DNA from: Galeopsis tetrahit
Taxonomy: Eukaryota; Streptophyta; Magnoliopsida; Lamiales; Lamiaceae
Direction of reading: 5' to 3'
Length of the DNA stretch: 64,000 nt
Assembly: GCA_963675135.1 (NCBI GenBank)
Contig: OY776122.1
Location: 18,850,881 to 18,914,880 of the forward strand
The notes below the pieces were generated by a model, which was not told where the DNA came from, made no database searches, and was given only the letters and a program-made list of their open reading frames with translations. Within the stretch, counting starts at the first letter, position 1. Each line of letters starts with the position of its first letter. Shown in pieces: positions 1 through 10,104 of the stretch. The position numbers and the translations under genes are program-made.

Positions 1-53
1 ATATTGTCCAATCCTTGAACAGCAGGTGGAGGAACAGCATTGTTGTTGGCCAT
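1..53 (-). CDS. N-terminus of a copia-type gag (partial)
   Basis: On the minus strand an ATG at 53-51 opens a frame that runs off the left edge of the window (about 17 residues, starting M-A-N-N-N-A-V-P-P-P). It lies about 130 bp downstream, in element orientation, of a primer-binding site and LTR. That is where gag starts in a copia-type retrotransposon, and an Asn/Pro-rich beginning is common in plant copia Gag. Gag would form the particle that packages the element's RNA. The assignment rests mainly on position, because too little protein is present for a family call. Confidence 0.5.
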   Translation of the reverse strand, partial: MANNNAVPPPAVQGLDN

Positions 54-180
54 ATCTCACAAATAATCAGTTAGTCAATAAGTGATGGATTTCAGATAGA
101 GATCAGTTCAGTGACCACACCAAATATGTGAGTTTTGAAAATCAAGATGGATTTTCAGAGGCAGTGGTCTTTGAACCCCT

Positions 181-192
181 GCTCTGATACCA
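181..192 (-). other. Primer-binding site for initiator tRNA-Met
   Basis: Read on the minus strand this is TGGTATCAGAGC, the standard plant primer-binding site complementary to the 3' end of initiator tRNA-Met. Two bases separate it from the LTR boundary at 195. It fixes the element's orientation: LTR on the right, internal region leaving the window on the left. Confidence 0.9.
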
Positions 193-1092
193 CTTGTTGG
201 TCCTGAAAGGAGTATATAACAAGTGTATGGGGGGGGGGAATACACTTTTATGCAATTCTTTTCAACTTGAGATCAAACCAAGACTCAGCAAGGTTGTCTT
301 GGACAACTCTGCTGAAGATGATTAACTCTTCTAAGATAATCAAACTACTAAGTACTATTGAGTACTTAGTTGAATAACTATCTAAAGGAGTTATATGTGC
401 GGAATAGTGGTTGGCCCTTTAAGTTTAGACTCCTTAAGATTCTGAAATCACTTTGTCAATCCAATGCAATCCAGTTCAGTTTCAGGGAACTTGTCCAAAT
501 CAGTTTTGCACAGTCTTTGAATATGTATCTTTTGAAAGATCAGTTTTGTGTGCAGTGTTGAATGAATGAAAGTACTTTGTAAAGTAAATCAACACAGGAG
601 ATTTATAGTGGTTCAGGGTCTCAAGCTCCTACATCCACTTTCCCTGATTTAACAGGATAATTCCTTCTCTCTTGGAATTAACTTGTTTTATAGTGCCAAG
701 GTGCACTTGATCAAGAACACCACTCCTTGGTGAATTGATCCCTAGGATGTCTAGAGTCCTAGTACCCTCTTCTCAACTCAGAACTGAACTGTTCTTCTCT
801 CAACAGTCAGCTCCTACCACTTCTACTACTACAACCTTCTCACTTTCTCACTTGAAAGGGGTAAGGATTGAAGTAAGGTTCCAACTAATGAGATATCCTT
901 TACAATGGAGATCAGTGTATAAGGATAGGATATCTCTCTAAGGTTGTGTATGAATATACAATTGGGATCAGCTTAGAAGAAGTGTATAAAGACTAAGATA
1001 GTCTCTTTGAAAGCTTGTATGTTCTATGAGCTTCAGAATACTTGAGTAGTTGGATTCTGTTGAGGTGCTTTCAAATGGTCTTCACACTTCTG

Positions 1093-1101
1093 TATTTATA
1101 G
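1093..1101 (-). promoter_or_regulatory. TATA box of the copia-type LTR promoter
   Basis: CTATAAATA on the minus strand, near the middle of the LTR and downstream of the U3 repeats in element orientation. Transcription would be expected to start about 30 bp further left, near 1065. Functionality is inferred from position only. Confidence 0.6.
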
Positions 1102-1529
1102 ACAAAATGGAGGATTTGCCCGTTGGAGAGGCAGCCCCAAATTGCTATAAATGTCTTCCTTGAGTTCTTCAAACTGGAAGACAGATTTTTGATAGTGACA
1201 TGTCCTCATTTGGGTAATGTTTGGCTTGTAAGACTTTGTCTTCATTCTGCAGCACTTTTCCCAATGTTTGACTTCTTGTTAGGACTTGGACATGGCTTCT
1301 GAAGATTGATCCAATGATAGGACAACATTCCTTATCAAGTGGACAACTCTTCTTATCACTATCAGCAGTCTTGCTTATCAGCAAGGTTGGCTTGCTCTTC
1401 TTCAGATGACTTGGCTCTTCCCTTTATTTCAATTTAAAGTGATCTTAGCATGTTGTATTGTAATTCTTTAGGGTATGGTTGTCTCTAATTCTTCAGCATA
1501 GTTGACCTTCAACCTTTAGAGAATCTGTT

Positions 1530-1905
1530 CTGATTCAATCATGCTGAGACAACTCTTCTGGACAACTCTTCTGATCAGCATACTTGGTCTTTTAGCATCA
1601 GAGCATTTTTCACATAGAGTTGGCTTCTCTGGACAACTCTCCTGATAAAAAAACCTTTGAGTAGCCTTGTCCTTTTGAGCTAGGTAAACTTGTTCTTGCA
1701 TATGGCTAGCTTCTTTGGACAACTCTCCTGATCAGAGTCATTAAGCTTGTCCTTTTGATTTTACCAATCTTGCATATGGACAATTTCTCTGGACAACTCT
1801 CCTGATCAGAGCATCTTATTGGACTTGTCCTTTTGAGCTTTACAATCTTGTTCTTGTATAAGGACATCTTCTCTGGACAACTCTCCTGATCAGAGCATTT
1901 GATGT
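1530..1905 (-). repeat. Degenerate tandem repeat in LTR U3
   Basis: At least five copies of a core reading CTGGACAACTCTCCTGATCA, or close variants, occur at roughly 1556, 1629, 1715, 1789 and 1873. They are separated by related sequence with CTTGTCCTTTTGA. Spacing is about 75-85 bp. The array sits upstream of the LTR TATA box in element orientation, where enhancer repeats are often found. The sequence shows the repetition; an enhancer role is inference. Confidence 0.7.
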
Positions 1906-2160
1906 TTCATAGAGTGTCCTTGATCATAAGTGATAGTTCCAAAATTTGAGCCTTGAGGGGACTTGATCTTGATCATCTTCAAAGCATAGGTTCCCCCTCA
2001 AATTGTGCATCTAATTGTCTAAGAGCTGCCTAACATTTCAGCTTCTCATCTAGCCTTATGCTATGTGCTCTAACATTTTTAGAACACTATCAATTTGACT
2101 TAGGCATGTCTCAGGGGGTTTTGGTAATTAATCAAAACATATCTCATTTTATTCCCAACA

Positions 2161-3306
2161 GTTCACATACTCTATGGTACTAGTTCAAATATAGTATAAT
2201 ATTAATTCACATATTGTATAATATTAGTTCATATATTAAATAATATTTGTATACCCACATTAATCTCTAGTACTATACAATATATTAACTAGTATTATAC
2301 CATAGGCGTTCCAATACTATATTGTATTTAAACTAATATTATATTTAACAAAAACTACATAACTTAACACATTCATAATTTCAGGCATACCATGCAAATC
2401 AATACATCAATATTAAAAGATTGATATTAACTAACTAGTAAGAAGAACAAAAGTGAGAATGAATCACACTGAACACACAATTCAATTAATAGATACGACC
2501 ACACTCAATAAACATATGAATGCATCAACACGGCGATGACCACAAAGAAAATAATAAAGTTGATGCAATATTATGCTAGTTTCTTGCTCAATTCTGCACT
2601 CATTTAAGTTTCTAGATATAAATTTTATTTTTCAATTAGATTATGTTATTAATTAGTTTTAAAAAATAATCTAAAACTTTAAAAAACTTGTAACAAACCA
2701 GATATCATTGTAGAAATAATGAAGACATAAAAAAATAATATTAGTTATTATAAATCAGATTAAAGATAGAAAGTGAGCGTGTCATATTCATACATTTATA
2801 CCCAAATTAGAAAAAAATGAATTCTTTTAGTTTAGTTTTTTTTTTTTCGATTTTTTTTGTATTTGTTTCCTAAATATTGGTCATTTTTTGAAAAAAAAAA
2901 ACTGAAAATTTTATTTTTGAGTTTCATATTTTTTCGATATTTTATTTTATATTCGTTATGTTTTTATATTTATTTTTTTAAAGTTAAAAAAATAGAATAA
3001 TATTTAACTTCGTGGTGATTCATTGGTAACTCGATAGTCATTGTATAATTATAATTTTAATGAGTTGTATTTTAATTGATATAATGGTAATATAGTATTT
3101 TACATGTATTTTTCTTTTTAAAAATTTGGGGTGAAATTAATAAAAAAAAAGGTAAGTAACTAATAACCCATGTAAAAAATTGGATTTAGTTACATGTATG
3201 TAACTTATACACATAAGTGCATAAAATGAGGGAGTGTGGATTTATTAAAAAGATGAGGGTAAATAGCCAGTTAAATGTATGTAACTGATACACATAAGTA
3301 TTTACC
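2161..3306. other. AT-rich intergenic DNA, no gene seen
   Basis: This is strongly AT-rich with long A and T runs and no coding signal. 2161-2350 holds several short related motifs around ATATAGTATAATATTA, with an imperfect inverted repeat (CTATGGTA...CTAGTT near 2173 against AACTAGTATTATACCATAG near 2287). About 3188-3305 holds two imperfect copies, about 82 bp apart, of a segment containing ATGTATGTAACT and ACACATAAGT. Old transposon debris is likely, but I cannot name a family. Confidence 0.5.
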
Positions 3307-3472
3307 AATAAACAACTGCAATATATAAATTTTGTTGTATTTTTTATTACATTATTTTGCACATTTTATATAGATCTAATGTCACAGACAAAGTTTGAAC
3401 ACATTTCCTTTAATTTATGCTAATATGAATTTATTATTTTCATTAATATTATGATACACATATTAGTTACAA
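3307..3472. repeat. 166-bp direct repeat, left copy (abuts the Helitron end)
   Basis: Nearly identical to 6201-6366. By eye only two positions differ (3319 C against T, and 3401 A against T). The left copy ends exactly where the Helitron's CTAG terminus begins. The right copy continues uninterrupted into other DNA. Confidence 0.9.
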
Positions 3473-3483
3473 CTAGTAGGGCA

Positions 3484-3499
3484 CCGTGCTGGCGCACGG
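3484..3499 (-). other. Helitron 3' terminal hairpin
   Basis: Palindrome CCGTGC-tggc-GCACGG as read on the plus strand, 10 bp inside the CTAG terminus. This is the replication-termination hairpin expected at a Helitron 3' end. The neighbouring DNA is very AT-rich, so this GC block stands out. Confidence 0.8.
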
Positions 3500-3873
3500 C
3501 CAAATATATTAAAATATGTCACAACATTTTAAATTTTAATTTTTTTTATACTGTCATCGTGTATTCATTTTACAATATCACTAACTTATATTAATAAATA
3601 CATATATAGACATATATATTATCATAAGTATAAAATTAATTATTAACTAATACTATGTATTATGCTATATCAAAATTTAAAAAATAATAAAATTTAAAAT
3701 TTTAAGGTGTTTTTAATATTTTTTTAGATTAAATTATTAATCTTCAAACCTAATTAAATCGTGTCTTATACTATATAAATTTAAGGTTAACATATAAATA
3801 TATAAAATTAATGTCTAATATTTTAATATATGTATATTTATGATATGAAATTAGATTAAATTACTGTAAAATG

Positions 3874-4428
3874 TAGACTTGTCAAAACGGGCCGGCGGGG
3901 CGGGCCAAAACAGTAAAAGCCCGCCATTTGGCGGGGCGGGCGGACCAGCCCGTTTGCAAGGCGGGCTACCAAAACCCCAACCCAACCAAAAAATAGGCGG
4001 GTCGCGGGTTCTGATGGGCCAACTTTTTTTTTTACACAATATTTATTAAATTCATCAAGAAACATAAAAAATTACAGTATATATATTTATTGTAAATAAT
4101 AGAAATAAACATCAAGAATTAAATTAATTATTAATTAAGAACAAAAAAACTAAATAGAAATATGGTCATTAATAGTTGTATAATATATTATAAATACAGT
4201 AATAATATACATATATATTAAAGTAATATACTTATATTATATATATGATATAAAATAGAGTATTATGAGTACAGAGAATGAAGAAAGAAGGAAAAAAATG
4301 TGGTTGCTTATATGCACTAGAGTTTTTAATATTAGTTTGGTTTATTATATATTGTTATTAAATAATAAAGTTGGATAGCTTAAGTGGTTAGAGCACCATT
4401 ATTCAGTAATATAGTTTTTTTTTTTTTA
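3874..4428 (-). mobile_element. Truncated hAT-like non-autonomous element
   Basis: Begins TAGACTTGTCAAAACGGGC, followed by about 140 bp of GC-rich GGCGGGC-type sequence, a T run and an AT-rich body. The same order, inverted, is found in the element at 53952-54678. Shared landmarks include AAGAAAC near 4058, GAAGAAAGAAGGAAAAAAA near 4281 and a tRNA-like box A stretch near 4370-4393. The second terminus is missing: similarity stops at a T run near 4428. It lies within the Helitron, so it inserted there or was carried by it. Superfamily is inferred from the TAG.CNTGTCAA-type terminus. Confidence 0.7.
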
Positions 4429-4714
4429 AACACCCACATTAGAAAACGATTGCCCCTAACTTTTATTAATAATCATAGCATATGACACAATCAATGAAAA
4501 ATGTCTACGTTAAAACTTAAAAGACAATCTAGGGTCAAAATGTGTCAATGTAAGTCTCAATATCAATACCAATTGTCCACCACTACTTACAACTAGAACA
4601 TTAGTTTCAAGAACTTTATCACTCAACCCAGTTATAACCAACCTACCCATAGAACAAAATAATATATTATAAATTTATATATAGAAAAAATGTAAAATTT
4701 TAAACGATCGATAG
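4429..4714. other. Helitron interior without coding signal
   Basis: AT-rich sequence between the truncated hAT-like element and the end of the helicase relic. No ORF or RNA gene is recognisable. It probably represents the decayed 3' part of the Helitron after the helicase gene. Confidence 0.4.
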
Positions 4715-6040
4715 AAAAAAAAAAAATACTAAAAAAAATGACACAAACCTGGTTCCATTGCATATGTCGCTTGAGTGATCTATATTTATTAATAAAATTA
4801 CCAGTGTTCCAACATTCAAATTATATTCATGATCAGGTACATCAAAACACTTCAAACTATTAAAAAAATTGATCAGGAGTATGGACATTAGACAAATTAT
4901 CAACATTCAAATCTAATTTGCAAGACAGTCAGAGGTCAAATAAGTATGCGATTCATTTTCATTTAACTGAATCATGTACTCATTTATAGACCTAACAACA
5001 TCTAATGTGGGTGCAAGAATAACTCCACTTTGTAAATAGTCATGATCATCTATCATATTCTTAAAAGTAGGATAAATGTTATCAACAATAGTAGAAATCA
5101 GATCATCACCACCCTTTAGCAAAATATCCTCAGGAATTTGTACATCACACTCATACTCAGATTCTGATCCTATACTACCATCTCCAATAGATGTTATCCA
5201 TTAAAAAAAAAATCAATTTGTGTATAACTTCATTAGATCTCGGGGTTTGCAACCTCATGTTCTTAGTAAGTTTCAAAAGAGTACAATCATTTCGCAAATT
5301 AGAAGAATTAATAGTAGCATGAACGATATCCAGCCTCGTTCCTTTTGGAATAACGGGTAATATATGACGAAAATCACTTCCAAGCACAACAATCTTATCG
5401 CGAAAAGGCAATTCAGATGACAATGGAGTTGTGAGTTGCATAATATCCTTCGAAGTCATATTGAGAGCCTCGATACAATATATCTTCACCATTAACGCTT
5501 CATCCCATATTATAAGATCACATTTAATCAAGAACTCAGCAAGAGAACTTCCTTGATGAATATTGCATGTAGAATCTTTATCAACGTCAATTGAAATGAC
5601 AAATCTGGAATGAGCAGTACGTCCACCAGGAAGAAGGAGTGAAGCTATACCACTTGAGCCTACATTAATTACAATCTTGCATTTATATCTCAAACATGCA
5701 CACAAAGTCTTCCATATAAAAGTTTTGCTTGTTCCACCATATCCATAAACAAAAAACACACCACCCTTACCGGACTGAATGGACCTAATTATTTTATGAT
5801 TATATACACCACGTTGTTCATCACTATATTTACTAATTAAATCTTCATACTCTAACTTCAAATCTTATTTGTTGTATACAAACTCATTCAAAATCAATCT
5901 ATTTCTAGTTGAAAAGTTTCGATCATGATTTACCATCGGCATACCTTCAAAATCTTGCAAAGACTTATCAAGAGTCTACAACATATTTTCAATTTCTATC
6001 AAACAATAACTCTTAATTTCATCATCTGTCATCCTTAATT
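4715..6040 (-). pseudogene. Helitron PIF1-like helicase pseudogene
   Basis: In minus-strand order: an upstream helicase segment (DDEIKSY at about 6020); the Walker A region G-Y-G-G-T-S-K-T at about 5745, where the family has G-T-G-K-T; Walker B I-I-W-D-E-A at about 5510; the motif G-S-D-F-R-H-I-L-P-V-I near 5390-5345; then K-N-M-R-L near 5250. Further segments continue in other frames (Y-L-Q-S-G-V-I-L-A-P-T at 5030 and D-I-C-N-G-T-R at 4760). The enzyme would unwind DNA during rolling-circle transposition. Lesions are in-frame stops near 5979 and 5864, a frameshift at the poly-A run near 5204-5212, and another frameshift near 4910. The C-terminal helicase motifs and the Rep domain are absent. 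Clearly non-functional. Confidence 0.9.
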
Positions 6041-6200
6041 CTTCAAGAATTAAAAATAAAAATTATATTAGTTAATTGTGGTAAAATAAATTAATATAAA
6101 GTCAACTAATTAAAATTTAGAGTTAAATAGATATTTATATTTAAAATGATAAATAAACATATAAAAATCACATTATTATTTATTAAGATTTCCAGGGAAA

Positions 6201-6366
6201 AATAAACAACTGTAATATATAAATTTTGTTGTATTTTTTATTACATTATTTTGCACATTTTATATAGATCTAATGTCACAGACAAAGTTTGAACTCATTT
6301 CCTTTAATTTATGCTAATATGAATTTATTATTTTCATTAATATTATGATACACATATTAGTTACAA
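6201..6366. repeat. 166-bp direct repeat, right copy (uninterrupted)
   Basis: Matches 3307-3472 at 164 of 166 positions by eye. It ends TTACAA and runs straight into TGAAAC, so it preserves an A^T dinucleotide exactly at the position where the left copy meets the Helitron terminus. Confidence 0.9.
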
Positions 6367-6442
6367 TGAAACACTTCCATAAAGAATCAAACCCGACACC
6401 TCAATGTAGTATAACAACCATTTCCACTCAATCAACTACAAC
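6367..6442 (-). repeat. tRNA-like sequence (possible SINE head)
   Basis: On the minus strand a box A-like TAGTTGATTGAGTGG (6438-6424) is followed 29 bases later by a box B-like GGGTTTGATTC (6394-6384). This spacing and order are those of an internal RNA polymerase III promoter in a tRNA. A full cloverleaf is not evident, so a tRNA-derived SINE head or a decayed tRNA is more likely than a tRNA gene. The SINE body, if there is one, is not delimited. Confidence 0.4.
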
Positions 6443-6899
6443 CGAACATATTTTCATCTTTCTACTGTTTAAGTGTAATTTGTTATGAGATTGCTCGAAT
6501 TTGAGAATTAATTATACTTTAAATGTAGTTTTATGCTTGCAAAAATCGTGTGAAAGTGTCATAATTGTCGAATTTTTTATACACATTAATTTTTGCTTAA
6601 TTTATAGGAAAAATAAAGTGTGTTGAAGTAAATCATGAAACATCAAGTGGATGGTCAAGTCAGTGAGCAGATCACATGAAAGACATCAAAGAGAGGATCG
6701 AAATGAACGAGAATCAAATCAATCGGAGTTCGGAATCAAAAGTTACACATCAAATAAGAAACGAGTGAGATTTTCGCCTTTATACTTCATAAGCGCTAAT
6801 GCACGACCTTCTATCAGGAATAAAAGATCAAATAACATTAAGCCATAAACATAGTCTGGGTGCCAAAACAACTTAAGCCTAAAATTAATCAAATAAAGA
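6443..6899. other. Intergenic DNA, nothing recognised
   Basis: AT-rich sequence with short purine-rich stretches near 6660-6730. Short open frames on both strands have no recognisable motif. It may contain the decayed end of the adjacent gypsy element, but I cannot show this. Confidence 0.35.
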
Positions 6900-7259
6900 A
6901 ACAAAGCAATTAAACATTCGGGAGTTGGCATATCGAGTATGAGTCGATTGATTTTGTTGATGTAATTCATAACAACTTCATCTCACTGTGTTTGAAACTA
7001 TTCGTCCTTGAATTGAAACGAGCTTCATCTTTAGAAGAATTATTATCATGGAAAGAAAATGTATTTGCGTCGATGATGGCATCGTAAGTAGATCGACGAG
7101 AACTCGAGGTAAAACTCCATAAACCACGGATAAATTGGCATTGAGAGTAATATTATTGGCAAACTCAACATTACCCAACTTAATATTCCACTGTTTTAAA
7201 TTATCACCGACAAGGCAACAAAACATATTACTGTATTACCCCAAGGAATGATTCACAAC
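6900..7259 (-). pseudogene. Ty3/gypsy integrase relic, C-terminal part
   Basis: Read on the minus strand from 7259: V-V-N-H-S-L-G, a stop, then C-L-V-G-D-N-L-K-Q-W, G-N-V-E-F-A-N-N, and L-S-V-V-Y-G-V-L-P-R-V-L-V-D-L-L. These are the familiar steps of plant gypsy integrase after the catalytic core. Further on, K-I-N-R-L-I-L-D-M-P (about 6950) resembles the chromodomain-proximal K-I-N-x-N-A-Y segment. There are stops and frame changes. The relic is cut exactly at 7259/7260 by the copia LTR; its N-terminal counterpart lies at 13857-14105. Confidence 0.75.
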
Positions 7260-8024
7260 TGTTGATGTTGGAATAGGTGTTGTATTTTATGATCCAACAT
7301 TTCAGTTACATGTTGTACTAAATGTGCCAACACCTACCACAACATCAGAATTTGCTCTTTCTCCTTTTACTAACTCTAACCTAACTTGTGTTGCTTAGTG
7401 ATGTCCCAAATACAGGTAGAAGACGTGGGCAACACCCAGGTCAAGCAGTTGCATGGGAGTGAGAAGTTTCTAAGCCTCAATGTGCAAGTTCCTACTTTTA
7501 TGGAGTGTGAAGGGAAGTTACAAGAAACCACCTTGATCCAATGGCCAAGATTGATCAAGGGAGTTGTAGGAGTTGCAAGGCAGTTCGAACTCAAGCCTAT
7601 AAATAGAACCCACTGCCTTCACTTCAAAGTACAACAAGAAAGAAAGCTAAACTCGATTACTACCTATGGAATGCGAAACGCTTCTAGTTAGAAAAACATT
7701 TTGTTCTTTCTTGTAGATTAGTGCACTTGTATAAACCCGAATATTTGTGTACTCAATCATAGTCGTTTATTAGGAAAATATGTTAGATCTATAAGGGAGA
7801 TAGTTTCGTATTTTTCTAGTAACTTTTCAAACTCAATTTGAGTTGTAGTTGTTCAAAATCTTACAAGGTTGTTGATTTTGTTTCACTGATATTAAGAGTT
7901 AATATAAGTGATTCGTGTAGATTAATTATTTAATCTACACAATTTTTGAAATACTCTTTGCAAAGTGTTTGTTTAAAGTTCGCTGCTCATTGTTGTCTGA
8001 ACTGTGCCAACACTACAGACAACA
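7260..8024 (+). mobile_element. Copia-type LTR, module 1 (765 bp)
   Basis: Starts TGTTGATG and ends GACAACA (TGTTG/CAACA inverted termini). A TATA box (TATAAATA) lies at 7599-7606. It is almost identical to 10105-10869 and exactly the same length. Its left edge cuts a gypsy integrase relic. On its right it runs directly into copia pol sequence, with no primer-binding site, gag or protease. The join is therefore not that of a normal provirus. Confidence 0.85.
7599..7606 (+). promoter_or_regulatory. TATA box of LTR module 1
   Basis: TATAAATA about 340 bp into the LTR, followed by a plausible R-U5. The same box occurs at 10443-10450 in the second LTR. Confidence 0.6.
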
Positions 8025-10051
8025 TCTCTGTATATCGCACGCACGCACACTTTCAACAACCTTTATTTGTCCATTTATTTGAGCGTATATTACAGGCCTT
8101 ACCCTCGAGGATGCTGATTGGAGTGGGTAGGCATCATGACGGCCTCTGCTACATCGAACCGTTAAAGACAAAGGGTGCAGTATTGGCTGTCATTGGAGAC
8201 TCAAAATTGTGGCATCGTCGTTTAGGTCACGCATCCAATGGAAAATTAAAACACATTCATGCCTTGGGAAATTTTGATGACAATTTCATTTTTTGTGATT
8301 CTTGTATTCGAGCTAAACAAACTAGACTACCTTTCCCTATTAGCAAGTCTACTACTGATCAATGTTTTGAATTGATACATTGTGATATTTGGGGGCCCTA
8401 TAAATGCGATTCGTTTACTGGTGCAAGGTATTTCCTATCAATTGTTGATGATCATAGCCGAGGTGTTTGGGTGTTTCTAGTTCACCGAAAATCAGATGAA
8501 ACAAGTCTCTTGATTAAATTTCTTAATATGGTGCGCACACAATTTAACACAACGGTCAAGCGAGTTCGGTCAAATAATGGTCTTGAGTTCCAAGCATCCA
8601 TCCTTCTTGATTACTATGCAGAGAATAGGATTTTGGTTGAGACTTCCTGCACGGATACCCCACAACAAAATGGTGTTGTTGAACGCAAACACCGTCATAT
8701 CCTAGAAGTAGCAAGGGCACTTCGATTCGAGTCGGGTCTTCCAGTTGAATTTTGGGGAGAATGCATACTTACAGCAGTTTACATCATAAATCGTTTACCA
8801 TCGCCACTCATCCGTAACAAAACACCCTATGAAATTTTGCTCCACAAAACCCCCACATATTCACATCTCAAGACTTTTGGATGTTTAGTGTATGCCCATG
8901 AGAATCGACGAAAAGACAAATTTGGGGAGAGAGGAAGCGCTTGCGTATTTGTCGGATATCCGAATGGACTAAAGGCATATCGGGGTTTTGATCTTGCCAA
9001 TCAGAAATTCTTCAATTCACGTGATGTCACTTTTGTTGAGGACGTTTTTCCATTTCGAGGGAGTAATGATATGGAGTTTTCAGACGCTGTCCAAGCAGCC
9101 CAGAAATGCGTCCAAGAATTGTCGCATGGCACGTCTTCCATCCCAGCTCATGCTCGCCCTCACATCAGGCCACTCCATCCTCACGCTCACATCCAGCTGG
9201 CCCCGCCTATCATAGTCGCTGATCATCCCGAGCCGACACCGGTCCACGACAATGCTGCTCCCTCCACCATCGACTCACATCCGATCGAAGGTACTGATAA
9301 CATCGTAGAACAAGATGTACCAGTCCACGAACATCGCATCAGTCACCGAGTCAAGCGGAGGCCCAAACATTTTGATGCTTACGAGACGGACTTACCTCCT
9401 TCCGTGGATCATTCAGTTGCCAATTCAACGTTATATCCACTATCACATTTTATTACATACAACAAATTCTCCCCTGCTCACAAGGCGTTCTTGGCGGCCA
9501 TCACATCTCGTGATGAGCCAGAGCATTTTTCCCAGGCAATTAAAAACCCCCTATGGCGTGAAGCAATGGAAAAGGAGATTCGTGCTCTTGAATTAAATGG
9601 CACATGGACCTTAACCGATTTACCCCCAGGAAAGAAGGCAGTGGGTTCAAAGTGGGTTTACAAGATCAAGTATAAACCCGATGGAAGTGTGGAACGATAT
9701 AAGGCCCGTTTAGTCGCAAAGGGGTTCACTCAAATCGAGGGGATTGATTTTCATGAAACATTTGCTCCGGTAGCTAAACTTGTCACAGTTCGTTGCATAT
9801 TGAGCATTGCGGCCCGAAGAAATTGGGAGGTTCATCAACTCGACGTTAATAATGCTTTCCTTCATGGGGACCTTCATGAAAACGTTTACATGACGATTCC
9901 ACAGGGTTTTGCAAAGGAAGGGGACATTAAAGTTTGCAAGCTTCAAAAATCACTTTATGGCCTCCGCCAAACCTCCCGTAATTGGTATGAAAAATTCACA
10001 AGTGCGCTTGTTGCAATCTGATTCTGACAATCGCATGCGGATCACTCCCTC
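8025..10051 (+). pseudogene. Copia pol, module 1 (integrase to mid-RT), truncated
   Basis: Open from about 8060. GAG-pre-integrase zinc region with W-H-R-R-L-G-H-A-S and C-D-S-C (8210-8310). Integrase core with the first Asp in H-C-D-I-W-G-P (8378) and the Glu in N-G-V-V-E-R-K-H (8672-8695). RT with W-R-E-A-M-E-K-E-I, S-K-W-V-Y-K-I-K and the first catalytic Asp in Q-L-D-V-N-N-A-F. The integrase's second Asp, normally in R-S-D-N-G, is Asn here (R-S-N-N-G, about 8572), so the DDE triad is broken. The gene lacks gag and protease. It is cut before the RT Y-V-D-D box, at 10051, where sequence of a different element begins. The open frame itself ends at a TGA (10019-10021) caused by a small change just before the break. 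Confidence 0.9.
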
Positions 10052-10104
10052 TGAATGTGTGAACATTAGGGGTGTTGATGTAGAAAGGCCAAATTGGGGG
10101 AGAT
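10052..10104 (+). other. Internal tail and polypurine tract of the 765-bp-LTR element
   Basis: The copia pol of module 1 stops at ...CACTCCCTCT. The next 53 bp are unrelated and end in ATTGGGGGAGAT (10093-10104), a typical plant copia polypurine tract, placed directly before the TGTTGA start of the next LTR. It primes plus-strand DNA synthesis. It shows that LTR 10105-10869 is a genuine 3' LTR of its own family. Confidence 0.8.

Larger units (their letters stand above)
195..2160 (-). mobile_element. 5' LTR of a minus-strand copia-type retrotransposon
   Basis: The LTR is bounded by TGTTGG at 195 and CCAACA ending at 2160, a 6-bp terminal inverted repeat of the TG...CA type. The primer-binding site sits just outside its inner end. 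Length is about 1,966 bp. A minus-strand TATA box (CTATAAATA at 1101-1093) places U3 at about 2160-1070 and R-U5 at about 1070-195. U3 carries a repeated motif, annotated separately. The bases after 2160 begin GTTCA, the expected 5-bp target-site copy, but its partner lies outside the window. The element could be a Tork- or SIRE-type copia; the sequence here does not decide. Confidence 0.85.
3473..6198 (-). mobile_element. Degenerate Helitron
   Basis: The 3' end is clear. On the minus strand a 6-bp GC-rich stem (CCGTGC/GCACGG, 3499-3484, 4-base loop) lies 10 bases before a terminal CTAG at 3476-3473, and the flanking base is T, matching the Helitron CTRR^T rule. Inside is a PIF1-like helicase pseudogene. 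The 5' end is less certain: TCCC on the minus strand at 6198 is the best TC candidate, next to the right 166-bp repeat. No Rep (HUH) domain was found, so the copy is incomplete. Part of a hAT-like element is nested at 3874-4428. Confidence 0.65.

Noticed and set aside
3851..4065. Open frames over the GC-rich arms of the hAT-like elements (also 54469-54741)
   Set aside because: Pro/Gly/Arg-rich translations of GGCGGGC-type inverted repeats; no protein family, and the sequence is a transposon terminus.
6651..6848. 65-codon plus-strand open frame rich in Arg/Ser
   Set aside because: No motif, no promoter or splice context, and close to decayed transposon DNA; likely chance.
7376..7691. Open frames on both strands within the 765-bp LTRs (also 10221-10536)
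   Set aside because: The same frames occur in both LTR copies, overlap the TATA and R region, and show no protein motif.
8024..8060. Primer-binding site after LTR module 1
   Set aside because: The sequence TCTCTGTATATCGCACG does not match TGGTATCAGAGC or another common plant tRNA 3' end, and it is identical after module 2; it is better explained as the LTR-pol join.
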